From assembly GCA_964397255.1 (NCBI GenBank), contig CAYNHQ010000008.1, positions 102,983-166,982 of the forward strand: a DNA stretch of 64,000 bases. Direction: 5' to 3'. The DNA is from CAYNHQ01 sp964397255. Its GTDB lineage: Bacteria > Bdellovibrionota_G > JALEGL01 > DATDPG01. The stretch's first letter is position 1, and every line of letters begins with the position of its first letter. Both the position numbers and the translations under genes were made by a program. The notes under the pieces were generated by a model. It had not been told where the DNA came from and did no database searches. It was given only the letters and a program-made list of their open reading frames with translations. Below, piece after piece: positions 32,846-40,669 of this stretch.

Positions 32846-32868
32846 GCGCCGCCATCTTTGGCCCACGG
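32846..32868. repeat. Right 23-bp direct repeat of the second cassette
   Basis: Identical to 32170-32192. Here it is non-coding and includes TTGGCC, the likely -35 of divIVA. Confidence 0.88.
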
Positions 32869-32885
32869 GATATCTGAGGTATAAT
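32858..32885 (+). promoter_or_regulatory. divIVA promoter
   Basis: TTGGCC (32858-32863, inside the repeat), 16-bp spacer, TATAAT (32880-32885), 7 nt to ATG 32893. Leaderless by position. Confidence 0.6.
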
Positions 32886-32892
32886 TATCCAT

Positions 32893-33390
32893 ATGAAGCT
32901 CACGCCGCTTGACCTATTGCAGCAAAATTTTCGGACCGTGGTTCGGGGATATGACCCCAAAGGAGTCGATGGTTTTCTCGAACTCGTTCGCGCCGAATGG
33001 GAATCGCTTCTTCGGGAACGCCAAAATATGGAAGATCAGCTTCGGAAACTAGAGCAACAAGTAGCGGAGTATCGTGAAAAAGAAAGGACACTTCACGACA
33101 CGCTTTTGACAGCGCAAAAGATGTCGGAAGATTTAAAGCAAAATGCGAAAAAAGAAGCCGACATCATATTAAGCCAGGCGGAACTTCAGGCCGACAAAAT
33201 TATCCATCAAGCACATGGACGCCTCACTCAGATTATTGACGAAATTAATGGTCTCAAACGCCAGCGAGCCGAAGTCGAAGGGAAATTGCGCGGAATTCTC
33301 GAAACCCATATTCGACTATTGGAGTTGACGAAAGACGCCCGCGAAACCGCCCAAATCGAAAACGTCACTGTTCTCCCCCGCACATCATAA
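32893..33390 (+). CDS. DivIVA-domain coiled-coil protein
   Basis: 165 residues. The N-terminal DivIVA lipid-binding segment (LTPLDLLQQNFRTVVRGYDP then GVDGFLELVR) is followed by long heptad coiled coil (about 30-140) rich in Glu/Lys/Gln. DivIVA homologues gather at curved membranes and guide division or polar growth; in diderms their role is less clear. It has its own promoter and follows the inserted cassette. Commonly found downstream of yggS, which supports the idea that the cassette split an older yggS-divIVA arrangement. Confidence 0.87.
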   Translation: MKLTPLDLLQQNFRTVVRGYDPKGVDGFLELVRAEWESLLRERQNMEDQLRKLEQQVAEYREKERTLHDTLLTAQKMSEDLKQNAKKEADIILSQAELQADKIIHQAHGRLTQIIDEINGLKRQRAEVEGKLRGILETHIRLLELTKDARETAQIENVTVLPRTS

Positions 33391-33440
33391 GCCGTCACTC
33401 GCCATTGACTTTGCAATTGTAAGTCGATATCGGTGCGGCG

Positions 33441-33788
33441 ATGCCGGTAAAAAAATCGCCCCAACATTCATCGCCGACAAAATTTGTAACGGACACTAGT
33501 TTTAAGGAAGTAACCACACAGCTTCGAAAAGAAATGAGGGAACAAGGCGCAGACCTTCGCAAAGAGATGGCGGATGGATTCAAAGAGCTACGTAAGGAAA
33601 TGGTTGAGGGATTCGAGGAAGTGCGCCGTCATATGAGCATCCTGACAGAGCATGTGGTTCATGAATTTAAAGCCGCAACCGAAGTTCTCCTTCCGACACG
33701 GGAAAAAGTGGATAAACACGAAGAACGTATCGAAACCCTTGAGGAAGATGTGGCGGTTTTAAAGATGGCCGCCCAAAATCGGCGTTAA
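33441..33788 (+). CDS. Short coiled-coil protein, unknown function
   Basis: 115 residues made almost wholly of charged heptads, with the repeat LRKEMxxxxxELRKEM at about 28-60 (LRKEMREQGADLRKEMADGF). No signal peptide or membrane helix. ATG 33441 is preceded by GGTGCGGCG, not a good ribosome-binding site. Similar coiled-coil proteins occur as scaffold or phage-tail-like pieces, but no family is recognised. Sits alone between divIVA and folD. Confidence 0.6.
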   Translation: MPVKKSPQHSSPTKFVTDTSFKEVTTQLRKEMREQGADLRKEMADGFKELRKEMVEGFEEVRRHMSILTEHVVHEFKAATEVLLPTREKVDKHEERIETLEEDVAVLKMAAQNRR

Positions 33789-33795
33789 TCGCGGA

Positions 33796-33823
33796 TTGTC
33801 TTTATGGAGTTTGCCGGTATGAT
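33796..33823 (+). promoter_or_regulatory. Promoter of the folD-gcv operon
   Basis: TTGTCT (33796-33801), 16-bp spacer, TATGAT (33818-33823), 11 nt to ATG 33835. There is no room for a glycine riboswitch between this promoter and folD. Confidence 0.5.
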
Positions 33824-33834
33824 GCCGCGCCGAA

Positions 33835-34686
33835 ATGACCCTCCTCGACGGCAAAAAATTAGCTGAAAAAATTCATGCCGATATTAAGAGTGAAGTAGCT
33901 GAATTTGTGAAACAATTTCCCCGCCCTCCCGGCTTGGCGGCGGTGCGTGTCGGGAACAACGAAGCCTCTCGCGTGTACGTTAATAAAAAGGTCAAAACCT
34001 GCGCCGAAGTGGGCATTTATTCTCGAAAACTCGAATTTCCTGAGGACCTGTCCGAAAACTTGCTTTTGCAGGAAATCGACAAGCTGAATCGTGATTCGCA
34101 GATCCATGGAATTCTCGTTCAACTGCCGCTTCCCAAACAGATATCCACCGATCGAGTTCTTGAAGCCGTTAACGTCGACAAAGATGTGGACGGATTTCAT
34201 TTGCTAAATGTCGGCCGTCTTTCCGTCGGCCAACCGGGATTGGTTCCCTGCACTCCGCTTGGAGTCATACGAATTCTGGACGAATATAAAATTCCTATTG
34301 AAGGGGTCGAAGCCATTGTTGTAGGAAGAAGCAATATTGTCGGCAAACCGGTCGCTCAGCTTCTTTTAGGGCGTCATGCCACGGTGACGATCTGCCATTC
34401 ACGGACGAAAGATCTTCCGTCAGTCTGTCGGCGCGCCGATATTTTGGTCGCAGCCATCGGTAAACTTGAAATGATTCGAGGCGATTGGGTGAAAAAGGGA
34501 GCCACGGTCATCGACGTCGGGATCAATCGAAAAGAAGATGGAAAGCTGGCCGGAGATGTTGCATTCGATGAAGTTTCAAAAGTCGCCGGCGCCATCACAC
34601 CCGTACCAGGTGGCGTGGGCCCTCTAACAATTGCGATGCTTCTTTCCAACACAGTTCGGGCGGCGAAACAATTGGAGCAGCGATGA
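33835..34686 (+). CDS. folD: FolD, methylenetetrahydrofolate dehydrogenase/cyclohydrolase
   Basis: 283 residues. Interconverts 5,10-methylene-THF and 10-formyl-THF. Signatures: RVGNNEASRVYVNKKVKTC (catalytic Lys), GILVQLPLP, KDVDGFH, then VVGRSNIVGKPVAQLL for NADP, and PGGVGPLTIAML at the C-terminus. First gene of a five-gene operon with the glycine cleavage system, linking glycine-derived one-carbon units to formyl-THF. Overlaps gcvT by 4 bases. Confidence 0.96.
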   Translation: MTLLDGKKLAEKIHADIKSEVAEFVKQFPRPPGLAAVRVGNNEASRVYVNKKVKTCAEVGIYSRKLEFPEDLSENLLLQEIDKLNRDSQIHGILVQLPLPKQISTDRVLEAVNVDKDVDGFHLLNVGRLSVGQPGLVPCTPLGVIRILDEYKIPIEGVEAIVVGRSNIVGKPVAQLLLGRHATVTICHSRTKDLPSVCRRADILVAAIGKLEMIRGDWVKKGATVIDVGINRKEDGKLAGDVAFDEVSKVAGAITPVPGGVGPLTIAMLLSNTVRAAKQLEQR

Positions 34687-35780
34687 GCGAAATCAAAAAA
34701 ACACCTCTTCATGTCCGACATGTTGCACTGGGGGCGAAAATGGCTCCTTTCGCTGGTTACGATATGCCGATTGAATACGCAGGGATTCTTAAAGAGCATG
34801 AGGCGGTCCGGACCGCTATGGGGCTTTTTGATGTGAGCCACATGGGAGAAATAGAAATCAAAGGTGTCCGTGCCCTCGAATTTTGCCAGCGCGTTTCCAT
34901 GAATGATGTTTCCAAATTAAAGCCCGGGAAAGTTCAATATTCGGCAATACTCAATGAAGAGGGTGGGATTCTCGACGACTGCACGCTCTATATGTTGGCT
35001 GACCAGCATTTTCTTTTTGTCGTTAATGCGGCCAGTCGCGAAAAAATCGTAAAATGGTTTTCCAAGCATCCGATGCAGGGGGCTGAAGTCATGGATCGAA
35101 GTGACGATTATGGTCTTCTCGCCCTTCAGGGAAAAAAGGCCGAAGCCCTCTTAAGTCGCTTAGTGAAAAGAGACTTAAGCACCGTTCTTTTTTATGAATT
35201 TGCGTGGGTCGAGTTTGTCGGTGCTGCTGCTCTTGTCTCCCGAACCGGTTACACCGGAGAAGATGGATTTGAAATTTATCTTCCGGCACAAAAAACGGTT
35301 GAAGCCTGGGATCTTCTTTTAAAGGAGGGGGCGAAAGATGGCTTGGCTCCCATCGGCCTCGGCGCGCGAGATACGCTCCGGCTGGAAATGGGTTATCTCC
35401 TGTACGGTTCCGATATGAATGAGAAAATCACGCCTCTCGAAGGGAATATTGGCTGGGCGCTTAAGTTGGACAAAGGTTTCTTCCTCGGCCGAGGTTCTCT
35501 CGCAAAGCAAAAGGAAATAGGAGTAAAACGGAAAATTCGCGGTTTGCGCGTGACAGGAAGAGGAATTCCGCGAGCGCATTACGAAGTTCGCGTCGCTGGG
35601 AAGAAAATTGGTGAAGTAACGAGCGGAACATTTTCACCTTCGCTAAAAATCGGGATTGCACTTGCCATGCTTGATGCCGACGTGAAAACGGCCGCGGATG
35701 TGAATGTGGTAATTCGCGACAAAGAAGTTCCCGCCGTCGTTGTGAAACCCCCGTTTGTGGAGGGTTCGATCAAGCGATGA
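34683..35780 (+). CDS. gcvT: GcvT, aminomethyltransferase (glycine cleavage T-protein)
   Basis: 365 residues. Transfers the methylene group from aminomethyl-lipoyl GcvH to THF and releases ammonia. Family blocks: PFAGYDMPIEY, FDVSHMGEIEI, RTGYTGEDGFEIYL, GLGARDTLRLEMGYLLYG and KIGEVTSGTFSPSL. Full length. Starts within folD and is followed by an overlapping 27-codon ORF before gcvH. Confidence 0.96.
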   Translation: MSEIKKTPLHVRHVALGAKMAPFAGYDMPIEYAGILKEHEAVRTAMGLFDVSHMGEIEIKGVRALEFCQRVSMNDVSKLKPGKVQYSAILNEEGGILDDCTLYMLADQHFLFVVNAASREKIVKWFSKHPMQGAEVMDRSDDYGLLALQGKKAEALLSRLVKRDLSTVLFYEFAWVEFVGAAALVSRTGYTGEDGFEIYLPAQKTVEAWDLLLKEGAKDGLAPIGLGARDTLRLEMGYLLYGSDMNEKITPLEGNIGWALKLDKGFFLGRGSLAKQKEIGVKRKIRGLRVTGRGIPRAHYEVRVAGKKIGEVTSGTFSPSLKIGIALAMLDADVKTAADVNVVIRDKEVPAVVVKPPFVEGSIKR

Positions 35781-35860
35781 AAAGGCTTGCGGCAGTGAAC
35801 GTTCTATGTTTTTTACTCGCGCGAGCTGAGTTGGGGAAAGCTGAACAGAAAGGGAGTTAA
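35777..35860 (+). CDS. Possible 27-residue leader-like ORF between gcvT and gcvH
   Basis: ATG 35777 overlaps the gcvT stop as ATGA; TAA 35858-35860. Peptide starts MKRLAAVNVLCFLLARA, resembling a small signal/membrane peptide. The gcvH Shine-Dalgarno AAAGGGAG lies inside it, so its main effect might be to keep ribosomes moving to gcvH. May be a chance ORF. Confidence 0.25.
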   Translation: MKRLAAVNVLCFLLARAELGKAEQKGS

Positions 35861-35862
35861 CG

Positions 35863-36258
35863 ATGAATTGTCCTGAGGATTTGGTCTATACAAAAGAGCA
35901 CGAATGGGCGCGGGTCGATCGGCAGAAAAAAGTAGCTACGATCGGAATCACTGAATATGCCCAGGAAAAATTGGGAGATGTGGTTTATGTCGAGCTTCCT
36001 TCTGAAGGGAAGGTCATCAAAAAAGAGAATCCTTTTGGAAGTGTCGAATCTGTAAAAGCGGTTTCGGATCTTTTTGCTCCTTTGGATGGGATGGTCCTCA
36101 AAATAAATGACGCTTTAGCCGATGCACCCGAAACGGTGAACGAAGACCCCTACGGAAAAGCGTGGATGATTGAAGTGCAGGTCACCGATATGAAGCAAGT
36201 CGACCAATTGATGAGCGCGGATGATTACAAAAAGCATATTGCCGCGTTAGAAGAGTAG
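35863..36258 (+). CDS. gcvH: GcvH, glycine cleavage H-protein
   Basis: 131-residue lipoyl carrier shuttling the aminomethyl group between P-, T- and L-proteins. The lipoylation Lys is in GSVESVKAVSDLFAPLDG; the start block YTKEHEWARV is typical. Strong Shine-Dalgarno AAAGGGAG upstream. Three bases separate it from gcvPA. Confidence 0.96.
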   Translation: MNCPEDLVYTKEHEWARVDRQKKVATIGITEYAQEKLGDVVYVELPSEGKVIKKENPFGSVESVKAVSDLFAPLDGMVLKINDALADAPETVNEDPYGKAWMIEVQVTDMKQVDQLMSADDYKKHIAALEE

Positions 36259-36261
36259 TAG

Positions 36262-37602
36262 ATGCGTTACATCCCACTGACCGACGCTGATCGGAAGGCG
36301 ATGCTCGCCGCCATCGGCGTCAGCTCGACGGAAGAACTGTTTTCTTCCATTCCACGCGATATTCGCCGTCGGCAGCCGCTCGACCTTCCTCCCGCCATGA
36401 CCGAAGCTGAGATTCGATCCTATTTCTCGGCTCTTTCTCGTAGGAATGAAGCAACACCGGTCAACAATTGGCATTCTTATTTGGGGGGTGGTTGTTACGA
36501 ACATTTCATTCCTTCTGTCGTCGATGCCATCGCTTCACGTGGAGAATTTTCAACAGCCTATACCCCCTATCAACCCGAAGTGAGTCAGGGAACATTGCAG
36601 GCGATTTTTGAATTTCAGTCGATGGTGGCGAATTTGTTCAGCCTCGAAGTGGCAAACGCATCCATGTACGACGGTGCTTCGGCACTTTCCGAGGCAGTCA
36701 TGATGGCCCTTCGGATCAAAGAGGGGAAGCAAGTTTATCTTTCCAAAGGGATTCATCCCGATTATCGAAAAGTGATTCATTCATTTCTTTCTGAAGTCGA
36801 TGTGGAGCTGGTCGAACTGGATCTCGATCATGAGGGGCGAACCGATTTCTCAAAATTGGAAACTGGTAGCGCAGCTCTTGTCATGCAGCAGCCGAACTTT
36901 TATGGCGTTGTCGAATCCATTAAACCGGCAGCTTTGGCCATACATGCGGCAGGGGGACTGATGCTCGTTTCAACCATCGAGGCGATGGCATTCGGCATTC
37001 TCAAAGGGCCGGGGGCCCAGGGGGCTGACATTGTGGCGGGAGAAGGGCAATCATTTGGGAATCCCGAAAGTTTCGGCGGTCCCCATGTCGGAATGTTCGC
37101 GACAAAAAAAGAATTTGTTCGTCAAATGCCAGGGCGACTGGTGGGTCGAGCTCTCGATTCCGAAGGTAAACGAGGTTATGTTCTGACGCTTTCCACGCGC
37201 GAACAACATATTCGTCGTGAACGAGCGACATCCAACATTTGCACGAACCATTCACTCTGTGCCCTTCGAGCGTCGGTTCATATGGCGCTTCTTGGCGCAC
37301 GTGGCATTCGGGAGGTGGCGATACGAAACGCATTCATGGCAAGGCAGCTTCGATCGGCGCTACTTGGAGTTAAAGGGATGGAAGCCCCTTATACGGGCCC
37401 GATCTTTAATGAATTTGTCCTTCGTTTGCCTGTGACTTCGGAGGCATTTCTAGCTTCAATGGAAAAAGAGAAAATCCTCGCCGGAATTCCACTTTCCCGA
37501 TGGGAAAAAGGAAAAGATCGCGAGCTCTTGGTTTCCGTCACCGAAACCAAAAATGAAAATGATCTTCGCCGATATGTTGATGCGGCGAGGAGGTTGTTGT
37601 GA
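36262..37602 (+). CDS. gcvPA: GcvPA, glycine dehydrogenase subunit 1
   Basis: 446 residues, the N-terminal half of a split P-protein. Blocks: NWHSYLGGGCYEHFIPSVVD, TAYTPYQPEVSQGTLQAIFE, MYDGASALSEAVMMA, GEGQSFGNPESFGGPHVGMF, and TSNICTNHSLCALRA. With GcvPB it decarboxylates glycine using PLP. Overlaps gcvPB by 4 bases. The split form is usual in Firmicutes, archaea and many deep-branching or deltaproteobacterial-type genomes. Confidence 0.96.
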   Translation: MRYIPLTDADRKAMLAAIGVSSTEELFSSIPRDIRRRQPLDLPPAMTEAEIRSYFSALSRRNEATPVNNWHSYLGGGCYEHFIPSVVDAIASRGEFSTAYTPYQPEVSQGTLQAIFEFQSMVANLFSLEVANASMYDGASALSEAVMMALRIKEGKQVYLSKGIHPDYRKVIHSFLSEVDVELVELDLDHEGRTDFSKLETGSAALVMQQPNFYGVVESIKPAALAIHAAGGLMLVSTIEAMAFGILKGPGAQGADIVAGEGQSFGNPESFGGPHVGMFATKKEFVRQMPGRLVGRALDSEGKRGYVLTLSTREQHIRRERATSNICTNHSLCALRASVHMALLGARGIREVAIRNAFMARQLRSALLGVKGMEAPYTGPIFNEFVLRLPVTSEAFLASMEKEKILAGIPLSRWEKGKDRELLVSVTETKNENDLRRYVDAARRLL

Positions 37603-39086
37603 GCCAAAAGATCCCTGAAATTCAACGGGCCTATCACACGCTACCCGATCTGTGGGAAGCCAGTGATTTGGCCGCATCTAAAGGGGAAGAGAACGGATTC
37701 GTTCGGCCGGTGGATCATAAGGAACCTCTTTTTCCTGCGGCACTCACGCGCGAAACCATTGAAAATTTTCCGCAACTTTCGGAGTTTGAAATCGTTCGCC
37801 ACTACACGAAACTTTCGCAACTTAATTTTTCAATCGATGGCGGTTTTTATCCCCTTGGCTCCTGCACGATGAAATACAACCCGAAGGTCAACGATAAGAT
37901 CGCTGCGAAAGATGGTTTTGCCGGTCTTCATCCCGCCACGCCTGAGAAGTATGCTCAGGGAGCGCTGGAAGTGATGTTTCGATTGGAAGAGGCGTTGATC
38001 CAAATCACGGGACTTAAAGGTTGCAGCCTTCATCCGGCGGCGGGAGCTCAGGGAGAGTTGGTCGGCGTCAAAATGATCGCTGCCTATCATCGAAACCGAA
38101 AAGATTTGAAACGAAAAACCATTCTCATCCCCGATTCTGCGCACGGAACCAATCCCGCCAGCGCCGCATTCTCCGGTTTTCAGGTTAAGCAACTCAAATC
38201 GAGTGAGCGTGGAACTCTTGATGTCGAAGAAGTCGCCCGAATGATGGACGACACAGTGGCCGCCATTATGATTACAGTTCCCAATACGCTTGGAATTTTT
38301 GAAGAGAAGATCGTCGAGATCGCCAAGCTCGTGCATGAGAGGGGAGGGCTTCTCTATTGCGACGGCGCGAATCTCAATGCCCTCGTCGGGCAAGTGAATC
38401 TCGGCGCGATGGGCGTGGATGTCATGCATATCAACCTCCACAAAACGTTTTCGACCCCTCACGGCGGTGGCGGACCGGGGGCGGGTCCGGTTTGCGTGTC
38501 AGATAAATTAGTGGATTTTCTTCCTGTTCCGATCGTACGAAAGTCGGGAGAAAAATATCGCCTGGATTGGGATTTGCCCAAAAGCGTGGGGGCGTATCGG
38601 ATGTGGTACGGAAATTTCGGTATACTCCTTCGGTCACTGGTTTATATTTACGCTTTCGGCAAGGAACATATTTCAGAAATCAGCGAAGTCGCAGTCTTAA
38701 AAGCGAACTACATCAAGGCGCGGTTGCGGGAGTACTACCATCTCCCGTACGAGTCGCCGACACTTCATGAAGTGGTATTTAGCGACAAGTGGCAGCAAAA
38801 AGAACATCACGTGACGACGTTGGATATCGCCAAGCGTCTTATGGATTTCGGTTTTCATCCGCCGACGGTGTATTTTCCACTTGTCGTTCGTGGGGCTCTC
38901 ATGATTGAGCCGACAGAATCGGAATCCAAAGAAGAAATCGACGATTTTGTTCAGGCCATGATTCAAATCGCCGAAGAGGCGAAAACGAATTCTGAAAAAG
39001 TTACAAAGGCGCCGCACAACACAGGAATCAAGCGTCTCGACGAAACCTCCGCTGCCCGCAATCCCATCCTCACCTGGAACAAATAG
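37599..39086 (+). CDS. gcvPB: GcvPB, glycine dehydrogenase subunit 2
   Basis: 495 residues carrying the PLP site: Lys in HINLHKTFSTPHGGGGPGAG. Other blocks: YPLGSCTMKYNPKVND, IPDSAHGTNPASAAFSGF and MIEPTESESKEEIDDF. Last gene of the folD-gcv operon; no L-protein (lipoamide dehydrogenase) gene is present here, so it must come from elsewhere. Confidence 0.96.
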   Translation: MSQKIPEIQRAYHTLPDLWEASDLAASKGEENGFVRPVDHKEPLFPAALTRETIENFPQLSEFEIVRHYTKLSQLNFSIDGGFYPLGSCTMKYNPKVNDKIAAKDGFAGLHPATPEKYAQGALEVMFRLEEALIQITGLKGCSLHPAAGAQGELVGVKMIAAYHRNRKDLKRKTILIPDSAHGTNPASAAFSGFQVKQLKSSERGTLDVEEVARMMDDTVAAIMITVPNTLGIFEEKIVEIAKLVHERGGLLYCDGANLNALVGQVNLGAMGVDVMHINLHKTFSTPHGGGGPGAGPVCVSDKLVDFLPVPIVRKSGEKYRLDWDLPKSVGAYRMWYGNFGILLRSLVYIYAFGKEHISEISEVAVLKANYIKARLREYYHLPYESPTLHEVVFSDKWQQKEHHVTTLDIAKRLMDFGFHPPTVYFPLVVRGALMIEPTESESKEEIDDFVQAMIQIAEEAKTNSEKVTKAPHNTGIKRLDETSAARNPILTWNK

Positions 39087-39103
39087 TATTTAAATATGCG
39101 AAA

Positions 39104-39505
39104 TTAGTTCTTGAATTGCTTCAGTTCCCGAACTTGTGAGATTTTTTCATAATCGGCATCTTCGTGAAGGAGAACGCCGTTATTCTCAAGCGTAAGTTGG
39201 GCGATAAAACAATCGATCGATCCAGAAAGGGTGATCCCCTTTTTTCTGCAATCAAAATAAATGCGCGCTGCAGAAAAGTAAGTTTTCCAAGAGTCTTTAG
39301 GTTGTAAACGATTTTGTGTTTCTAAATATTCTTCCAACAAGATCCATTCTTTCTCATTTTTCGCTCCTTGAAGTAGCTCTTGGCAACAGATTTCGGGAAT
39401 ATAAAATGGCGTGCGGCTTTCTTCTATTTTCTGAAGTTGTTTTGCTCCAGTGGTTTCTATACCGAGAAAGAAATTGATTAGAACAGACGTGTCGACAACG
39501 ATCAC
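39104..39505 (-). CDS. VapC-like PIN-domain toxin
   Basis: 133 residues. PIN ribonuclease fold: N-terminal IVVDTSVLINFF (first catalytic Asp), a central Glu in CCQELLQGAK, and SGSIDCFIAQLTLENN with C-terminal HEDADYEKI (later Asp residues). The four acidic positions of an active VapC are therefore present. Overlaps its antitoxin gene by 4 bases. VapC toxins cut tRNA or rRNA; the target here is unknown. Confidence 0.9.
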   Translation of the reverse strand: MIVVDTSVLINFFLGIETTGAKQLQKIEESRTPFYIPEICCQELLQGAKNEKEWILLEEYLETQNRLQPKDSWKTYFSAARIYFDCRKKGITLSGSIDCFIAQLTLENNGVLLHEDADYEKISQVRELKQFKN

Positions 39506-39705
39506 GCTTTGCGCTCTCGCAATACCTTATAGTTATACCCCGTATCAAATTGGATCTTCCCTTTTAGTTCCAAAAGGCTTTTCCTTTTCTTGAGCTGAAT
39601 AAGCGCGAGCAATGCTTCGTGTACCAGTTTTCTCTTCGTTTTGATCCCCGTCAGCTCTGAGGCTTCTTTGATTGTTTTATCGTCAATCACAATATTGGTT
39701 CTCAT
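39502..39705 (-). CDS. VapB-like antitoxin
   Basis: 67 residues; first gene of the pair. MRTNIVIDDKTIKEASELTG is the classic VapB (DUF2191-type) opening with a ribbon-helix-helix DNA-binding part, followed by KTKRKLVHEALLALIQ and a toxin-binding tail. Expected to neutralise VapC and repress the shared promoter immediately upstream. Confidence 0.9.
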   Translation of the reverse strand: MRTNIVIDDKTIKEASELTGIKTKRKLVHEALLALIQLKKRKSLLELKGKIQFDTGYNYKVLRERKA

Positions 39706-39712
39706 ACACTAT

Positions 39713-39740
39713 ATTATACACATACAAATACACCATTCAA
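39713..39740 (-). promoter_or_regulatory. vapBC promoter
   Basis: Minus-strand TTGAAT (39740-39735), 16-bp spacer, TATAAT (39718-39713), 7 nt to ATG 39705: a near-ideal, leaderless promoter. Confidence 0.65.
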
Positions 39741-39788
39741 AATAAGTTCTAAGATATCGAATCTTTTACCTTTTTCCGGCTAATTCGG

Positions 39789-40637
39789 CTAAGCGGAGGG
39801 TTCTTTTAATTTCTTTCCCTCGAATTCCAAGCTAAATCCGGGCTTGAGATTGTAAAAATTAATCTTTTTCTTATCGAGCATTTGCATGAATGGCTCAGGA
39901 TCCTGCGTGAGAACAGGAAATGTTCCGTAGTGCTGAGGGATCACCAGCTTCGCTTTTACCGCTTGGGCCGCAAGAACAGCTTGCTCCGGTTCCATTCCAA
40001 AATGTCCGCCGATATTGAGAAGAGCGAGATCGATCTGCTGACTCGCTAACTGCTCCATGTCCTTAAAATAGGCCGTATCGCCGGAATGATAAATCGTCGG
40101 TCCATCCTTGATTCTGATAATGAAACCATTCGCATTCCCGGCATATACGAGAGGTGCAGTCTTATTTCGTTCGTTGGAAGGATCGAGGCTGCTGGAATGA
40201 ATCGCAGGAACAAAAAGAACCGTTACTTCGCCATTTGCGATTCGTACCTCGCCCCCGATATTACCCAGGGTATCGAAACTCATTTGGTCTGCGGGATACC
40301 CGAGAACGCGGGCCATGTTCGTGGCGAGATCAAAATTCGCGACCAATTTGGCGCGAGTGGCTTTCGCCAGCGCCACCGAATCCCCTACGTGATCCGGGTG
40401 TCCATGCGTGATCAAGATGTAGTCGAGTTTTTTTACCCCGGGAAGGGGATCATGCTCATTCTTGGTGAGAGGATTCTGAGGATTTTTCAGCCAGGGATCG
40501 ATCATGATATCGGCGCCCCCCGGAGTGACGATTTCAAAGGCTGCATGACCATGCCAGGTGATTTTTGTCGAGGGAGTTTCGGCTGCTGGAAGCGAAAACG
40601 AAACGAGGAGTGAGACCAGTGCAATGTATTTGTACAT
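39789..40637 (-). CDS. Exported UPF0173-type metal-dependent hydrolase
   Basis: 282 residues from ATG 40637, chosen for AAGGAG about 8 nt upstream; the frame is open to 40706. A signal peptide ends near LPAAETP. Metallo-beta-lactamase fold: KITWHGHAAFEI, then ILITHGHPDHVGDS (HxHxDH), IYHSGDTAYF, LLNIGGHFGMEPEQA and VIPQHYGTFP, the family blocks of YtkL/UPF0173. Most relatives are cytoplasmic; export is the odd point. Co-directional with the TonB-like gene, 32 bp apart. Substrate unknown. Confidence 0.88.
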   Translation of the reverse strand: MYKYIALVSLLVSFSLPAAETPSTKITWHGHAAFEIVTPGGADIMIDPWLKNPQNPLTKNEHDPLPGVKKLDYILITHGHPDHVGDSVALAKATRAKLVANFDLATNMARVLGYPADQMSFDTLGNIGGEVRIANGEVTVLFVPAIHSSSLDPSNERNKTAPLVYAGNANGFIIRIKDGPTIYHSGDTAYFKDMEQLASQQIDLALLNIGGHFGMEPEQAVLAAQAVKAKLVIPQHYGTFPVLTQDPEPFMQMLDKKKINFYNLKPGFSLEFEGKKLKEPSA

Positions 40638-40669
40638 AGGGGGCTCCTTAAAAGTAATTTGGAACCCTT

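Noticed and set aside
33788..33835. Glycine riboswitch before the folD-gcv operon
   Set aside because: Only 46 bp separate the genes and a promoter fills them; no tandem aptamer-like sequence is present.
39101..39750. Direct repeats around vapBC
   Set aside because: Only an 11-bp AT-rich match with one mismatch (39101-39111 and 39740-39750); too short to separate from chance.
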